Below are positions 8,726 to 18,600 of a stretch of DNA of 64,000 bases, one piece after another. The number at the start of each line of letters is the position of its first letter. Within the stretch, counting starts at the first letter, position 1. Under the pieces are notes generated by a model. It was not told the DNA's origin and searched no databases. It saw only the letters and a list, made by a program, of their open reading frames with translations. Made by a program: the position numbers and the translations under genes. Source of the DNA: Phycisphaerales bacterium UBA2402 (GTDB lineage Bacteria; Planctomycetota; Phycisphaerae; Phycisphaerales; UBA1924); assembly GCA_002343715.1 (NCBI GenBank), contig DDSA01000165.1:1-64000 (forward strand), read 5' to 3'.

Positions 8726-9544
8726 ATGTTCGAGTCACTCCGACGTAAACAGCCCGATCGCTCACTCCCGCGCCTGCTGTTCTATGAACTCGCGTGTGCG
8801 GTCGTTCGGACCATCATCAGCGTCTTCTGGAGCGGCAAGTCGTTTCACGCCGAGCGCATCCCCGCGAACGGGCCGCTCCTCCTGGCCTCAAATCATCAGT
8901 CCTACCTGGACCCTCCGCTCATCGCTGTTCGACTCCGTCAGCGGCACGTGAACTTCATCGCCAAGGCGGGCTTGTTCAAGTTCAGGCCCTTCGCGTGGAC
9001 CATCGCCTGGCTCAACTCGGTGCCGATACGCGGTGATGCCAGCGACACCGCGGCGATCAAGGAAGTGGTGGCACGGTTGGAGCGTGGCGAACCGGTGCTC
9101 ATCTTCCCGGAAGGGGCCCGCACCCCGAACGGGTCCATCGCGCCGTTCAAGCGGGGCGTGTCGCTGCTGGTCAAGAAAGCCCGGTGTCCTGTCGTGCCCG
9201 TCGCGGTCGAGGGAGTCTTTGACGTCTGGCCGAACTCGAGATCACTACCCAGGCTGTTCGGGCGGCGCATGTACGTGATGTACGGGACGCCGATCGCGCA
9301 CGAAGAACTGATGAAGCACGGGCCTGATCAAGCACTCGAACGGTTGGGCCGCGAGATCGATGCGATGCGCATGGAACTTCGTGCCAATCTTCGAAGGGAT
9401 ACCAAGGGCCGCTGCCCGGCCCCCGGCCCCGCCGATCAGCCGATCACGTGGCCATCCGCCCGGACGAACGCATGTCACGCCCCATCTCCAGCAGTTTCGC
9501 CACTCGAGATTCCGTCGGCGGGTGAGACGCGAACAGGTTCATGA
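8726..9544 (+). CDS. plsC: 1-acyl-sn-glycerol-3-phosphate acyltransferase (PlsC family)
   Basis: The enzyme acylates lysophosphatidate at the membrane to give phosphatidate. The catalytic NHxxxxD block is NHQSYLD (residues 56-62), and the substrate-binding block is FPEGARTPNG (127-136). The product is 272 residues, slightly longer than the family norm. The last 35 or so residues are Pro/Ala/Ser-rich and do not look like the family. They lie in the 101-bp stretch where the gene overlaps the 3' end of htpX on the other strand, so the native stop may have been lost and a new one acquired. Pairing with cmk is common in bacteria. Confidence 0.92.
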   Translation: MFESLRRKQPDRSLPRLLFYELACAVVRTIISVFWSGKSFHAERIPANGPLLLASNHQSYLDPPLIAVRLRQRHVNFIAKAGLFKFRPFAWTIAWLNSVPIRGDASDTAAIKEVVARLERGEPVLIFPEGARTPNGSIAPFKRGVSLLVKKARCPVVPVAVEGVFDVWPNSRSLPRLFGRRMYVMYGTPIAHEELMKHGPDQALERLGREIDAMRMELRANLRRDTKGRCPAPGPADQPITWPSARTNACHAPSPAVSPLEIPSAGETRTGS

Positions 9545-10325
9545 TCGACCCGCCGGTCAGCGGTTCGACGATGAACAGATTGTTCTGAGCCGGGTTGGGG
9601 TTATGCAGGGGTACGCGTCCCGCGACCGCCTCCAGTTTCTGCAGCGCCGATACCAGTCCCATCGGCGATCCGGCGATCAGGGCGCCATCATGATCGGCGA
9701 TGTACTCGCGGCTACGGCTGATCATTGCTTTCAGCACCGCAGCACCGACCGCGGCGATGATGAACGTGAGCAGAGCGATGAGCGGGTTCCCCCCCTCGCG
9801 GCTATCGCGCCCACCGCCGAGCAGCATGCCCCATTGCGCGATGAAAGCCAGTACACCCGCGATCGTCGCTGCGATGCACGAAATGAGCGTATCGCGATTC
9901 TTGATATGGGCCAACTCGTGCCCGATTACTCCCCGCAGTTCCTCGTAGGACAAAAGACGCATCGCCCCTTCGGTTACCGCCACCGCCGCGTTGCTCGGGT
10001 TGCGGCCCGTGGCGAAGGCATTCGGAGCCTCGTGCGGGCAGATGCAGACCTTGGGCATGGGCATCCCGGCACGCTGACGCAGTTCATCCACGAGGCGGTA
10101 CAACTCCCCGCCAACGCCCGGGGTCTCTCCCGTCACCTCCTGGGCCCGCATGGAAGCCAGTGCGATACGGTCTGAAAAAAACCACGCGATCACGTTCATC
10201 AAACCGCCGAAAATCAGCGCGGCGATCATTCCCTGTTGACCGTACATCGAGCCAACCGCGAGAAACAGCCCCATCATGCCGCCCATCAGCAGCGCCGTCT
10301 TGACGTTGTTGACAAAGCGCGTCAT
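9444..10325 (-). CDS. htpX: Membrane zinc metalloprotease HtpX (M48 family)
   Basis: HtpX degrades misfolded membrane proteins at the cytoplasmic membrane. The zinc site HELAH is at residues 136-140, within GVIGHELAHIKNRDTLIS. Two N-terminal membrane segments (residues about 10-27 and 33-50) and two central ones (around AATIAGVLAFIAQW and LIALLTFIIAAVGAAVL) match the family. NAFATGRNPSNAAVAVTEG and SREYIADHDGALI are also diagnostic, the latter carrying the third zinc ligand. The C-terminal SHPPTESRVAKL is the normal family end, so its reading frame, not the plsC tail, is the ancestral use of the overlap. A purine-rich GGAAAGGA site lies upstream of the ATG. Confidence 0.96.
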   Translation of the reverse strand: MTRFVNNVKTALLMGGMMGLFLAVGSMYGQQGMIAALIFGGLMNVIAWFFSDRIALASMRAQEVTGETPGVGGELYRLVDELRQRAGMPMPKVCICPHEAPNAFATGRNPSNAAVAVTEGAMRLLSYEELRGVIGHELAHIKNRDTLISCIAATIAGVLAFIAQWGMLLGGGRDSREGGNPLIALLTFIIAAVGAAVLKAMISRSREYIADHDGALIAGSPMGLVSALQKLEAVAGRVPLHNPNPAQNNLFIVEPLTGGSIMNLFASHPPTESRVAKLLEMGRDMRSSGRMAT

Positions 10326-10818
10326 CCTTCGATTCCTTTCCGGGGTGTATTCTGACCCCTTTCGACTTCACGCAATAAGCAAGACTGTTCGCGGTACGAG
10401 CAAACCGGATGCGAGTTCGGAAGGGAAAAAGTAGGGATTCCACAGTAGTCACATGTCCGAGAGCCACAGCCTTGAACTCAGATTAAAACTCACAAATCCT
10501 CGTATTCCACAGGTTTTTCTTTTCTAATGAGGACTGTTGGTTGGCAGTTCTGGTTTGAGAGATCATTATTGAACGACACGGATGCACCCACAATAAACGG
10601 CCAAACTGGCAGGCCTTCGAGTCAGAGCCGAATCTGTTAGGGTATAGATAGCATCCCCACATGAGGTCTATTCCCTGCAGGCTCGGGTGTCCGGGCCGGG
10701 CTAGACTCAACGCCCTCGGGAGAGGGAAAGGGTGAGGTTTCGCAAGCCCCTGAAGGGGCCGGTCGGGGAGTGGTCCCGGCCGTGAGCGGCCCGCAGCCCG
10801 CACGGTGGAGTACGGATC
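10326..10818. other. 493-bp intergenic region between htpX and the 3D-domain gene
   Basis: No convincing gene is seen. Much of the region from about 10420 to 10640 is A/T-rich compared with its surroundings and probably carries the divergent promoters. Two copies of attccacag (near 10438 and 10505) are weak DnaA-box look-alikes only. Near 10700-10760 a GC-rich stretch can fold on itself, just ahead of the 3D-domain gene. Confidence 0.5.
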
Positions 10819-11532
10819 TTGAAGAAAGGCACCGAACATGCAACCGCGCCCATCGCCGGAGGCAACGGGGTGGTTGTGATGCGCGATCCCGCCTGGCCTG
10901 AGGTCATCCGTACATCGCTCCGGTTCGCCGCCGTGAGCGCGGCGATCTCTCTGGTAGTATGGTCGGCGATACTCGCCAAGGTTGCACCTACAGCACGCCC
11001 GCTGGCCGACATCAGCCTCGTGACAACCCAGGTTGATTCCACGGGTGGCAGCGAAGTTCTACCTGATGAACCACCAATAACCTTTGAAGAACCGGCGAAC
11101 GACCCGGAGCCCGCGATCGTTGCCGATCCCAGGAGTTTTGACCCCGCGGTGCGCTGGTTCAATGGACGCCCCGTCAAGCCGGCCAAGCACATCTGGATGA
11201 CCGTGACGGCCTATTCCCCGGATGCCCGTTCATGCGGCACGAGCGATGACGGTCTGACGGCCACGCTGCACGCGGTAGAGACGAACGGATTCCGGTTGGT
11301 CGCGGCGGACCCGACTGTTCTTCCTTACGGTGCGATGGTAACGGTGGAGGGGTACGACCGAGGCCAGATCGTGCCCGTTCTGGACTGCGGTGGCGCGATC
11401 AAGGGCAACCGTCTCGACGTGCTGTTTCCTACCCACGAGGAGGCACGGGCCTGGGGCGTACGCAAGATCCGTGTGACGGTCTGGAAGTACGATGACGGCA
11501 AACCCGCGGAAAACCCCCGAAAAGTACGCTGA
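10819..11532 (+). CDS. Membrane-anchored 3D-domain protein (RlpA/MltA-like barrel)
   Basis: The 237-residue product has a short cytoplasmic N-terminus, one membrane helix (about residues 33-53), an acidic proline-rich linker, and a C-terminal 3D domain. The domain runs from WMTVTAYSPDARSCGTSDDG to RKIRVTVWKY and contains the three conserved aspartates, including DCGGAIKGNRLDV. 3D domains form double-psi barrels related to lytic transglycosylases and occur in cell-wall proteins such as YocH and YuiC. A role at the peptidoglycan is therefore likely but unproven. The TTG start at 10819 has GGAG eight bases upstream. The internal ATG at 10879 is the alternative and would remove 20 residues before the helix. 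Confidence 0.85.
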   Translation: MKKGTEHATAPIAGGNGVVVMRDPAWPEVIRTSLRFAAVSAAISLVVWSAILAKVAPTARPLADISLVTTQVDSTGGSEVLPDEPPITFEEPANDPEPAIVADPRSFDPAVRWFNGRPVKPAKHIWMTVTAYSPDARSCGTSDDGLTATLHAVETNGFRLVAADPTVLPYGAMVTVEGYDRGQIVPVLDCGGAIKGNRLDVLFPTHEEARAWGVRKIRVTVWKYDDGKPAENPRKVR

Positions 11533-11555
11533 CTGCAGAACTCTTGCTCTTCCGG

Positions 11556-12500
11556 TCAGACCCGGGCCATCGCCACATATTTCTGGTAACGGGTCTGAAG
11601 TTCTTCTGCGGTGAGTGTGGTGAGCCGGTTGAGGCTGAACTGCTCAATGTTGAAACTCGCGACGACCGTGCCGTGGACCAGTGCGCGACGAACCGAGTCG
11701 TAGGAACCGGGATCACCTTCGGAGCGTGTCCCACCGACGGCGTGCCAGCCACCGGTGTTGGCGATGGCCCCCATCATCCCGCCCGCGAAACTATCCCCGC
11801 AGCCCGTGGGGTCCACGACTTCCTCGATCGGGAACGCGGGGAGTGCCGCCAATCCGTCACGGTGCACCAGTAGCGCACCGTGCTCTCCCTTCTTGATGAC
11901 GACAAAGCGTGGCCCCAAGTCGAGCAGGTGCCTGCCCGCAGTCACGGGGTTGGCCTTGCCCGTGAAGAGTTCGGCCTCATCGTAGTTGAGAACCAAACCG
12001 TCAACCCTGCGGAGGAGAGTCACGAGGTCGGGCTTCGCGATGTTGATCCACAGGTCCATCGTGTCGGCCACGGTCAGGACCCGTGATGGCAACTGCTCCA
12101 GAAAGCCCAGTTGAACAACCGGATGAGAGTTGGCGAGAAAGACGAATCGGCTGTCGCGGAACGTCGGGGGCACGGGCGGTGGGGCCTCGCCGAGTACGCC
12201 TAGTTCGGTGAAGAGTGTCTCTCGACTGTTCATGTTCGAGAGGTACTTGCCCCCCCAGGCGAAGGTCTTGGAGCCGGCTCGTGTCTCGAGCCCGGAGACA
12301 TCGATCCTGGGAAACTTGCCGAACACGGCGCGATGTTCGGACGGGAAATCATCTCCCACCGCGGCGACGAGCCGAACCGGGCCGTACAGAGACGCGGCGG
12401 CGGCAAAGTAAGTCCCGCTGCCGCCGAGGATTCGCTCGGCGTGGCCCGAAGGGGTGACGACGGTATCGATGCCGATGGTGCCGGTGACGATGAGAGGCAT
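11556..12500 (-). CDS. PfkB-family sugar/nucleoside kinase
   Basis: The 314-residue product is a cytoplasmic ribokinase-fold kinase. It opens with MPLIVTGTIGIDTV and the glycine-rich GGSGTYFAAAASLYG. It carries the second PfkB signature, DPTGCGDSFAGGMMG, whose last Asp is the catalytic base. RFVVIKKGEHGALL precedes it, as in the family. Start ATG 12500 is preferred because the family begins there; the upstream 19 codons of the open frame look unrelated. The substrate is not evident, and the family covers ribose, adenosine, fructose phosphates and others. It converges with the 3D-domain gene, 23 bp away. Confidence 0.9.
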   Translation of the reverse strand: MPLIVTGTIGIDTVVTPSGHAERILGGSGTYFAAAASLYGPVRLVAAVGDDFPSEHRAVFGKFPRIDVSGLETRAGSKTFAWGGKYLSNMNSRETLFTELGVLGEAPPPVPPTFRDSRFVFLANSHPVVQLGFLEQLPSRVLTVADTMDLWINIAKPDLVTLLRRVDGLVLNYDEAELFTGKANPVTAGRHLLDLGPRFVVIKKGEHGALLVHRDGLAALPAFPIEEVVDPTGCGDSFAGGMMGAIANTGGWHAVGGTRSEGDPGSYDSVRRALVHGTVVASFNIEQFSLNRLTTLTAEELQTRYQKYVAMARV

Positions 12501-12563
12501 AGGCGACGATCGTAGGAACTGCGAACAGGCGGGGCAGATGAATGTGAGAGCAAGCAAGGAATG

Positions 12564-12593
12564 AAAACGCCCGAACGGTCGGCCGTTCGGGCG
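12564..12593 (-). terminator. Intrinsic terminator of the giant PPC-repeat gene
   Basis: An 11-bp perfect stem (cgcccgaacgg at 12568-12578 with ccgttcgggcg at 12583-12593) encloses a four-base loop. Read on the minus strand it ends in TTTT (12567-12564). It lies 23 bp after the giant gene's stop and before the PfkB start, so the two minus-strand genes are probably separate transcripts. Confidence 0.88.
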
Positions 12594-12615
12594 TTGTGCT
12601 TGAAACGATCGTGTT

Positions 12616-15600
12616 TCAGACCGGGATACGTGCGATGGAGTTCACGAACCCGACCGGCACCGGGGTGGTGGCCCAGCCGCCTCCGAGGAGCAGGTCGTAG
12701 TGGGTGAGTGTGACCATGAAGGGCGTGCCGCCCTTGTCGATCGTGCCTGTTGAGAGTTCCATCGAGAACCAAGTGGGGCCGGAACGGCTGGTCAGTTCGG
12801 GACGCTCGTGCAGTCGGACTTCGTCGAAACGACGGGAGGCGACGTTGCGGACGAAGGAGGTGCTCGTGCCGTCTGTAAACTTGAGGTTGATGGTGATGGC
12901 GGCGTTGACGTTTGATGGGTTGTAGATATAGAGCGTCTCGAAGAACTTGGACCCCGCGAGGGTCGGGTCCATGAATGCGTCGCCGAAGAGGAAGCGAGTT
13001 CCCGCGACGCTCGCGGCGGTGCTTGCATCCGAGTCGCCGTTCTGCATGACCGTGCTCATCGCCGAGATGGGCAGGTTGGAGGTGTAACGCAGGCCCACAG
13101 GCTGGTCGTTGATGAGGGCGAAGTCGGCGCTGGTGAGCACCACCTGGCCACCGGGGGCGATGTCAAAGGTTCGGCTGAACTCCGGCAGCGTCGTCCGCAT
13201 GTAGCTGCCCGTGATGGTGACGGTGGCGGCGGCGTTGCCGGGGTTGAAGAGAACAGCCTCGGAGCGGCTGAACTGACCCTGGAACATGTTCGTGATGGCG
13301 CCGCTGCTGCCCCCGCCGTCGGGGTCGCCCAGCAGGCCGAAGCCCGCGGAGCCGTCGGCGGAATAGTGGCTCAGAGATGCCACGACGCCCTCGAACGCAG
13401 GTTGGTTCGACGGGTTGGTCGCCTTGGCGGTCAGCACGACGCTGAAGACGCCGAGCGGCAACTCGGGCATGTCGGTGATGGAGAAGCCTCCGCGGCGGAG
13501 CGCGCCGACCGTCTGTGTCGAGGACACAGGCGCCCTGCCTGTCTGATACGCCGTCAGGGTGACATCGACCTGGAAGGCCGAGGGGTTGTAGAAGACGATG
13601 AAGTCCATCACGCCGCCGGGCTCACGCTGGACGCGGGCGAAGTTCCACGAAGCGCTCAGGCGCTCGGTGAACGAATCTCCGATGGCGTTGCCGAAGTCGT
13701 AGTGCGCCATGGTAGCGCCGAGCGGCTGGTCGGATTCAATAATGACGGAATACGGCACGCCCTTGCGGATTCCGGCGGCCTGGAAGTTGGAACCGTCGAT
13801 GATGGTCGTGCCGCCGCGGGATCCGGGCTGAACAATGCCGCTCGTGATGACTGTCTCAAGATCTCCGGTTTCATAGCGGAGCGTGACGGAGTAGTTGGCG
13901 GCCGTGGTGTTGGGATTCACAATCGAGATGAACTCCCGGATCGTGTCGGTGGCAAAGCCCTCGGGGAAGTAGAGAACGTTGTTGGTGGGCCTGGAGTTGA
14001 TGCAGAGCTGATACGAACCGACCGTGTCGCCCAGTCCGTCGACGATGACCCAGTACTGCCTGTTGGCCTGGGCCGCGAAGGACGTGGTGGCGGTGATGCC
14101 GGGGATACCGCTGGAATCGAAGGCGACGGTGCTCCCCGGGTTTTCGTTGGGGGCGCTGAGGATCCGCACCGACGCGTCGAGCAGCGATCCCAGCGGCGTC
14201 AGTACCTGCACGAAGACACGACCCGCCGCGGCCCCCGTGGTGAAGGTAAAGAGGTCGCGGTCTCCGGCGACTTCGATGAAGTCGTCGGCGCACGTGTCGC
14301 CTGTCCGACCGGACAACGTGAGAACTGTGGGGTTGTTGAAGTCGATGTCGGACGGATCACCGCCACCGCCACCGCCGCTACCAGGTCCCTGCACACGGAT
14401 GCGGTACTCGCCAGTCGGGGTCGAGCCGAGCACGCCGGGGGTGGACTGCACGAGCACATAATACTTCACGCCCGCGAGAACATTGGTGATCGTGATTTCA
14501 CGCTCCTGGAGCGGCAGCGTGGAACTGATGGTCTGGATCACGTTGCCCGATGAATCCATCAGCGTGACTCTCGGAGCGAGCCGACCGGCGCTTGTGTCAA
14601 AGGGCAGCACCGAGATGGTGTGGGAGCCGGCCCGTATCGATGTGAAGTTGAAGAGATCGGTGTCGTTGCTGGGCTGGATGCGAGGATTGACAATACCGTC
14701 GCCCACGACGTTGCCGCCGATCTGCCCGGCCCCCGTGCTGCTCCCCAGCGCGATGACCGCCTGCACGTCTGAGAGCGCGAACTCTCCAACGTTCGGGTAA
14801 TCATCGAGCGGGGGCGTGTTCACGCTGACGGTGTATCTCCCGAAATCCGTGGAGTTGACGTTCGGGCTGAGTGGGTCATTGAACCCCGTGACACTGATGA
14901 AGTACGTGGTGCCCCGGACGGCGGTGAAGGAAGTGCTGGCCTGGTAGAAGACGAGATCATCGTCGCCGATGGCCTCGGTGATGATGTTGGCGTTCGCGTC
15001 AAGGATAAAGACTCTGGGCCGCAACAGACTGCCCGAAGGACGGCTGATGAGCACCGTGGCATCGCCGTTGGTGGGAGCGGTGAAGGTGAAGAGGTCCGAG
15101 TCCAGATTGGTTTCGATGATGCCTGATTCGATGCCCTGGCCGGTTTCGGCGTCGAGGACGATCGGCGTCGCGAAGGCGAACTCGCCCGTGTCCGGCACGC
15201 CGTCGCCGTTGGTGTCGCCGTCGGCGTGGTCATCGGTGGGGGTGAACGTGACGGTGACGCGGTAGTTGCCCTGGTCGCTGTTGGGATCAAGACCGCGGAC
15301 TACAACGTAGTAATAGGGGTACTCGCGAACCGTACCGGGCGGGGTCGGCCCGGCTACGCGGTCAGGAGTGACCGGCAGACTGGACTGAACGCGCTGGGTG
15401 GCCGCCGCGGGATTATTGTTGTTGATCCCCACGCGGAGCAGGATGGCGTTGTTGCGTGGGTCATCGGGGTCGTTGGGGTCGTCGAAGCCCAAACCGGACT
15501 CAATGGCATTGTCCTCGCTGATCTCGTAGAGCGTCACGGCGGGGCGCATCGTCGCCTCGAGTCCATCGATCGTGACGGTGTATGTGCCGAAGGATTCAGC

Positions 15601-18600
15601 ACGGAAACGGAAGACATCGGTGTCGCCGGGGGACTCGAGGCGGCCCTCGATGTTCCCGCTCCCGAGGAAGTCCCGCAGGATGATGTCGCCCGCATCGGCG
15701 ATCTTCGGAAGCGTGGGGAAGTCATCGGCCACGGGCGCGCTGGTGATGTTGATCCGGTAGCGGCCCTCGGTGTTGCTCAGGCCGCTGACCAGCACATGGA
15801 ACTGCTCGCCGCCGAGCGCATTGAACTGGCCGGTCACGGCATCACCGGGTCGGCCCGTGCCGCTGCCGGTGATGACCAGTTCCAACCCGCCGGTGTCGGG
15901 ATTGAATCGGCCGACCTGCAGATTGGCGATGAGCGTGCTGGTGATGGGAGTGAGCGTGATCGTCACCGTGCCCGAGGCGGGGGCGAAGAACGTGCTCCAA
16001 TCAACATCCACCGGGTTGAAGGGGGTGTTGTTGATCTCGCCGAGCATGACGCCCAACCCGTTGTCACCGATGGTGATGGGCGTGGAGAGGTTCTGATCGA
16101 ACTGCGGAGTGACGTTGGTGTGGTCGTCGACGATCTCCACGCCGTTCTCGACATCGCGGATGTTCCGGGGCATGTCGTTCACGATCAGGGCGTAGGCTCC
16201 TGTCGCGCGACGCCAGTCGATCTCTCTCCAGATGTTGAGTTCGCGGTCCGCGGGGTTCGCCGGGGCACCGTTGCGATAGCGGACTCCGCTCTCCACCTGG
16301 ATGAAGTAGACCTTGCCCGCCTGCACCGGGATCACCGCGCGTGGATCCTGTCTGGAGAACGTCGCGCCGATGGTGCCGACCACATCGCTCTGGAAGTCTC
16401 CGCCGGAGGCCGGGTTGTCGTCAAAGTAGCCGAGTTGGATGAAGTCGTTGTCGAAAATCCGAAGAGCCGCGTCGAGATTGCTCGAGATGGTTTTGGTGAT
16501 CGATGCGAACTCGTCGAGTTGCTCGGCGAAAGCATCGGGGATGAGCGTGGTGGCGATGCGGATTTCCGCGAATCCGTCCGCCTCGGCCCGGAAGTAGTAG
16601 GTGTCGCTGTCATCGATCCGTGAGATCGTTCCGATGTCTCCCGCTTCCTGCACGGCCAGGCCCGTGGACGGGCGAATACGCCCGACACGCACCGTGTTGC
16701 CGTGCAGCGGCGGGTTCTCCGTGCCGACGATGTTGGTGCCGACCCCGGTGATGAGATTGGTGTCGATCTTCGCGGAAGAGGGAAGGAAGTTCTCCTGGCC
16801 CTCCTCCGTGATGGTCGAGTTGATGTCGTTGCGTGTGGGACCGTTGCCGTTGGATGGGAAGGCGTCTGTCCGCACAGAGACCGTGTAGCGCCCCGTGCCG
16901 CCGGTGGGGGAACTGACCTCCAGGTAATACGTTTCGCCGCCCCAGAGGCCCGGGGCCTCGAACGTGAACGCGCCGGGCGCAATCGACCAGTCGATGCTGC
17001 CGGCGGGATCGGGGAAGGGCGGTGACTTGGTATCGTTCTCGTAGATCACCGCGCCGTTGGAGTCGTAGAGACGCACGAAGCAGTTGATGAACGACCCCGA
17101 AGCGGGATTCACAGTGATCTCGACTCGCGTCTGGCGTCGGTCGTGCCGGTCCCACTCCGCTGGGTTGCCGTCATCGAACGCGGCCAATGCGAATACCGTG
17201 GAAGGCTGCACCGGAGGCGGGTTGGCCGTGTAGTCCACCCCGTTGGCCATGCGCGACCAGTTGAAGAAGTCCGCGGCCAAGCCGCGGAAGGCGGAGAACT
17301 GCGCCACGCGATTCGCCGCGATGGGCGCGGCGAGTGGCGAGAGCCGCACCGTCGAGAAATCGCCGCCAACGTAGAGCACTTCCTGCGGGACGCCGCTTCG
17401 AAGGTTGGTGGCGATCCCCGGCTCCTGGTCGTCCGTCAGAACCGCGAGCGCACGCACCGCCCCATCGACAGCACCAAGCCCGAAATAGTTGTTCGACAAG
17501 ACACCCGGGCCGGGCTGTCCGCCCTGCGCAAACGGCGCGGGGCCGAACTCGCCGATGTTGCCGACGGCCTGAGCGCCCAGGCGCGTGAACGCCCCGCCGA
17601 TCACCAGCACCGGCGGACGAACGGGTAGATTGTTATTGATGTCCGGCGGATCCCAGACCTGGAGATCGAAGATCGGGCCGTTGGTCGCGTTGGGGTTTGC
17701 CTCATCCATGACCTCCCACCGAAGGACGGGGCGATACGCGAAGAAAGTGGGATCGGTAGGATCTTGCGGCAGCGGCACACCGTTGGGGATGTTCAGCGCG
17801 GGAAGGTCCCAGTTGGGGCGACCCCACTTGACGATGTTGCCAACATTGGTCAGATTGCCGGCGTTGCTGAAGTTGCCGGCGATGACGAGCACCTCCTGCT
17901 CCTCGCGCAGCCCGTTGGGGCCGTCGGGATCAGTATCCGTGTAGACGGCGAACGCGAAGACTTCGCCGTTGGTTCCGCCGGGGAGCGCGGGCCGGCGGGG
18001 ATCGGGGACCGCGTTCAGCGGGCCGCCCTGCAACGCACCGATGCTCACGCCGTTCCACGTGGCGATGTTGTTCGCCGCCAGACCGCCCTCGCCCGTGTTG
18101 GGGAAGAGGCCGCCGATGATGAGGCTCGGCGGGAGATCCGGCGCATCATTGATCGCGTCGAGCGCCTCGTTGACCGGCGTCATCGGGTCATCGGGCACGG
18201 CGGGACGGCCCGCGCCTGGATCAACGGGGTCATAGACAATAAGAGCGTTGACGCGACCGTTCACACCCGCGCCGGGCTGTGTCCACGCGAAAGAGTCCGG
18301 ATTCAGGCGGGCGAGGTGATTGGCGGCAACCCCGGGCAGGTAGTTCCCCGCACCGTCGATAAAGCCGCCGATGTTGGTGAAATCTCCGCCCACGTACAGT
18401 TCTTCATCCCCCGGATCTTGAATCTCGGGGAGCGGACCAGCTCCGTCGGGGTCGAACTGGACAGGGTCATACACCGTGATGGCCCGGATCGGCCCGTTCG
18501 CGGAGCCTTGTCCCAGATCCGCCCACACCCATCGCCCCGCCGTCTGGTCATAGGCCCACATCGCGAGATTGCGGAAGAAGGCTGGCCCGAACGGGGTAGG

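Noticed and set aside
10430..10515. DnaA-box-like attccacag sequences
   Set aside because: Only two, each with mismatches, and no dnaA or dnaN gene or box cluster; not evidence of an origin.
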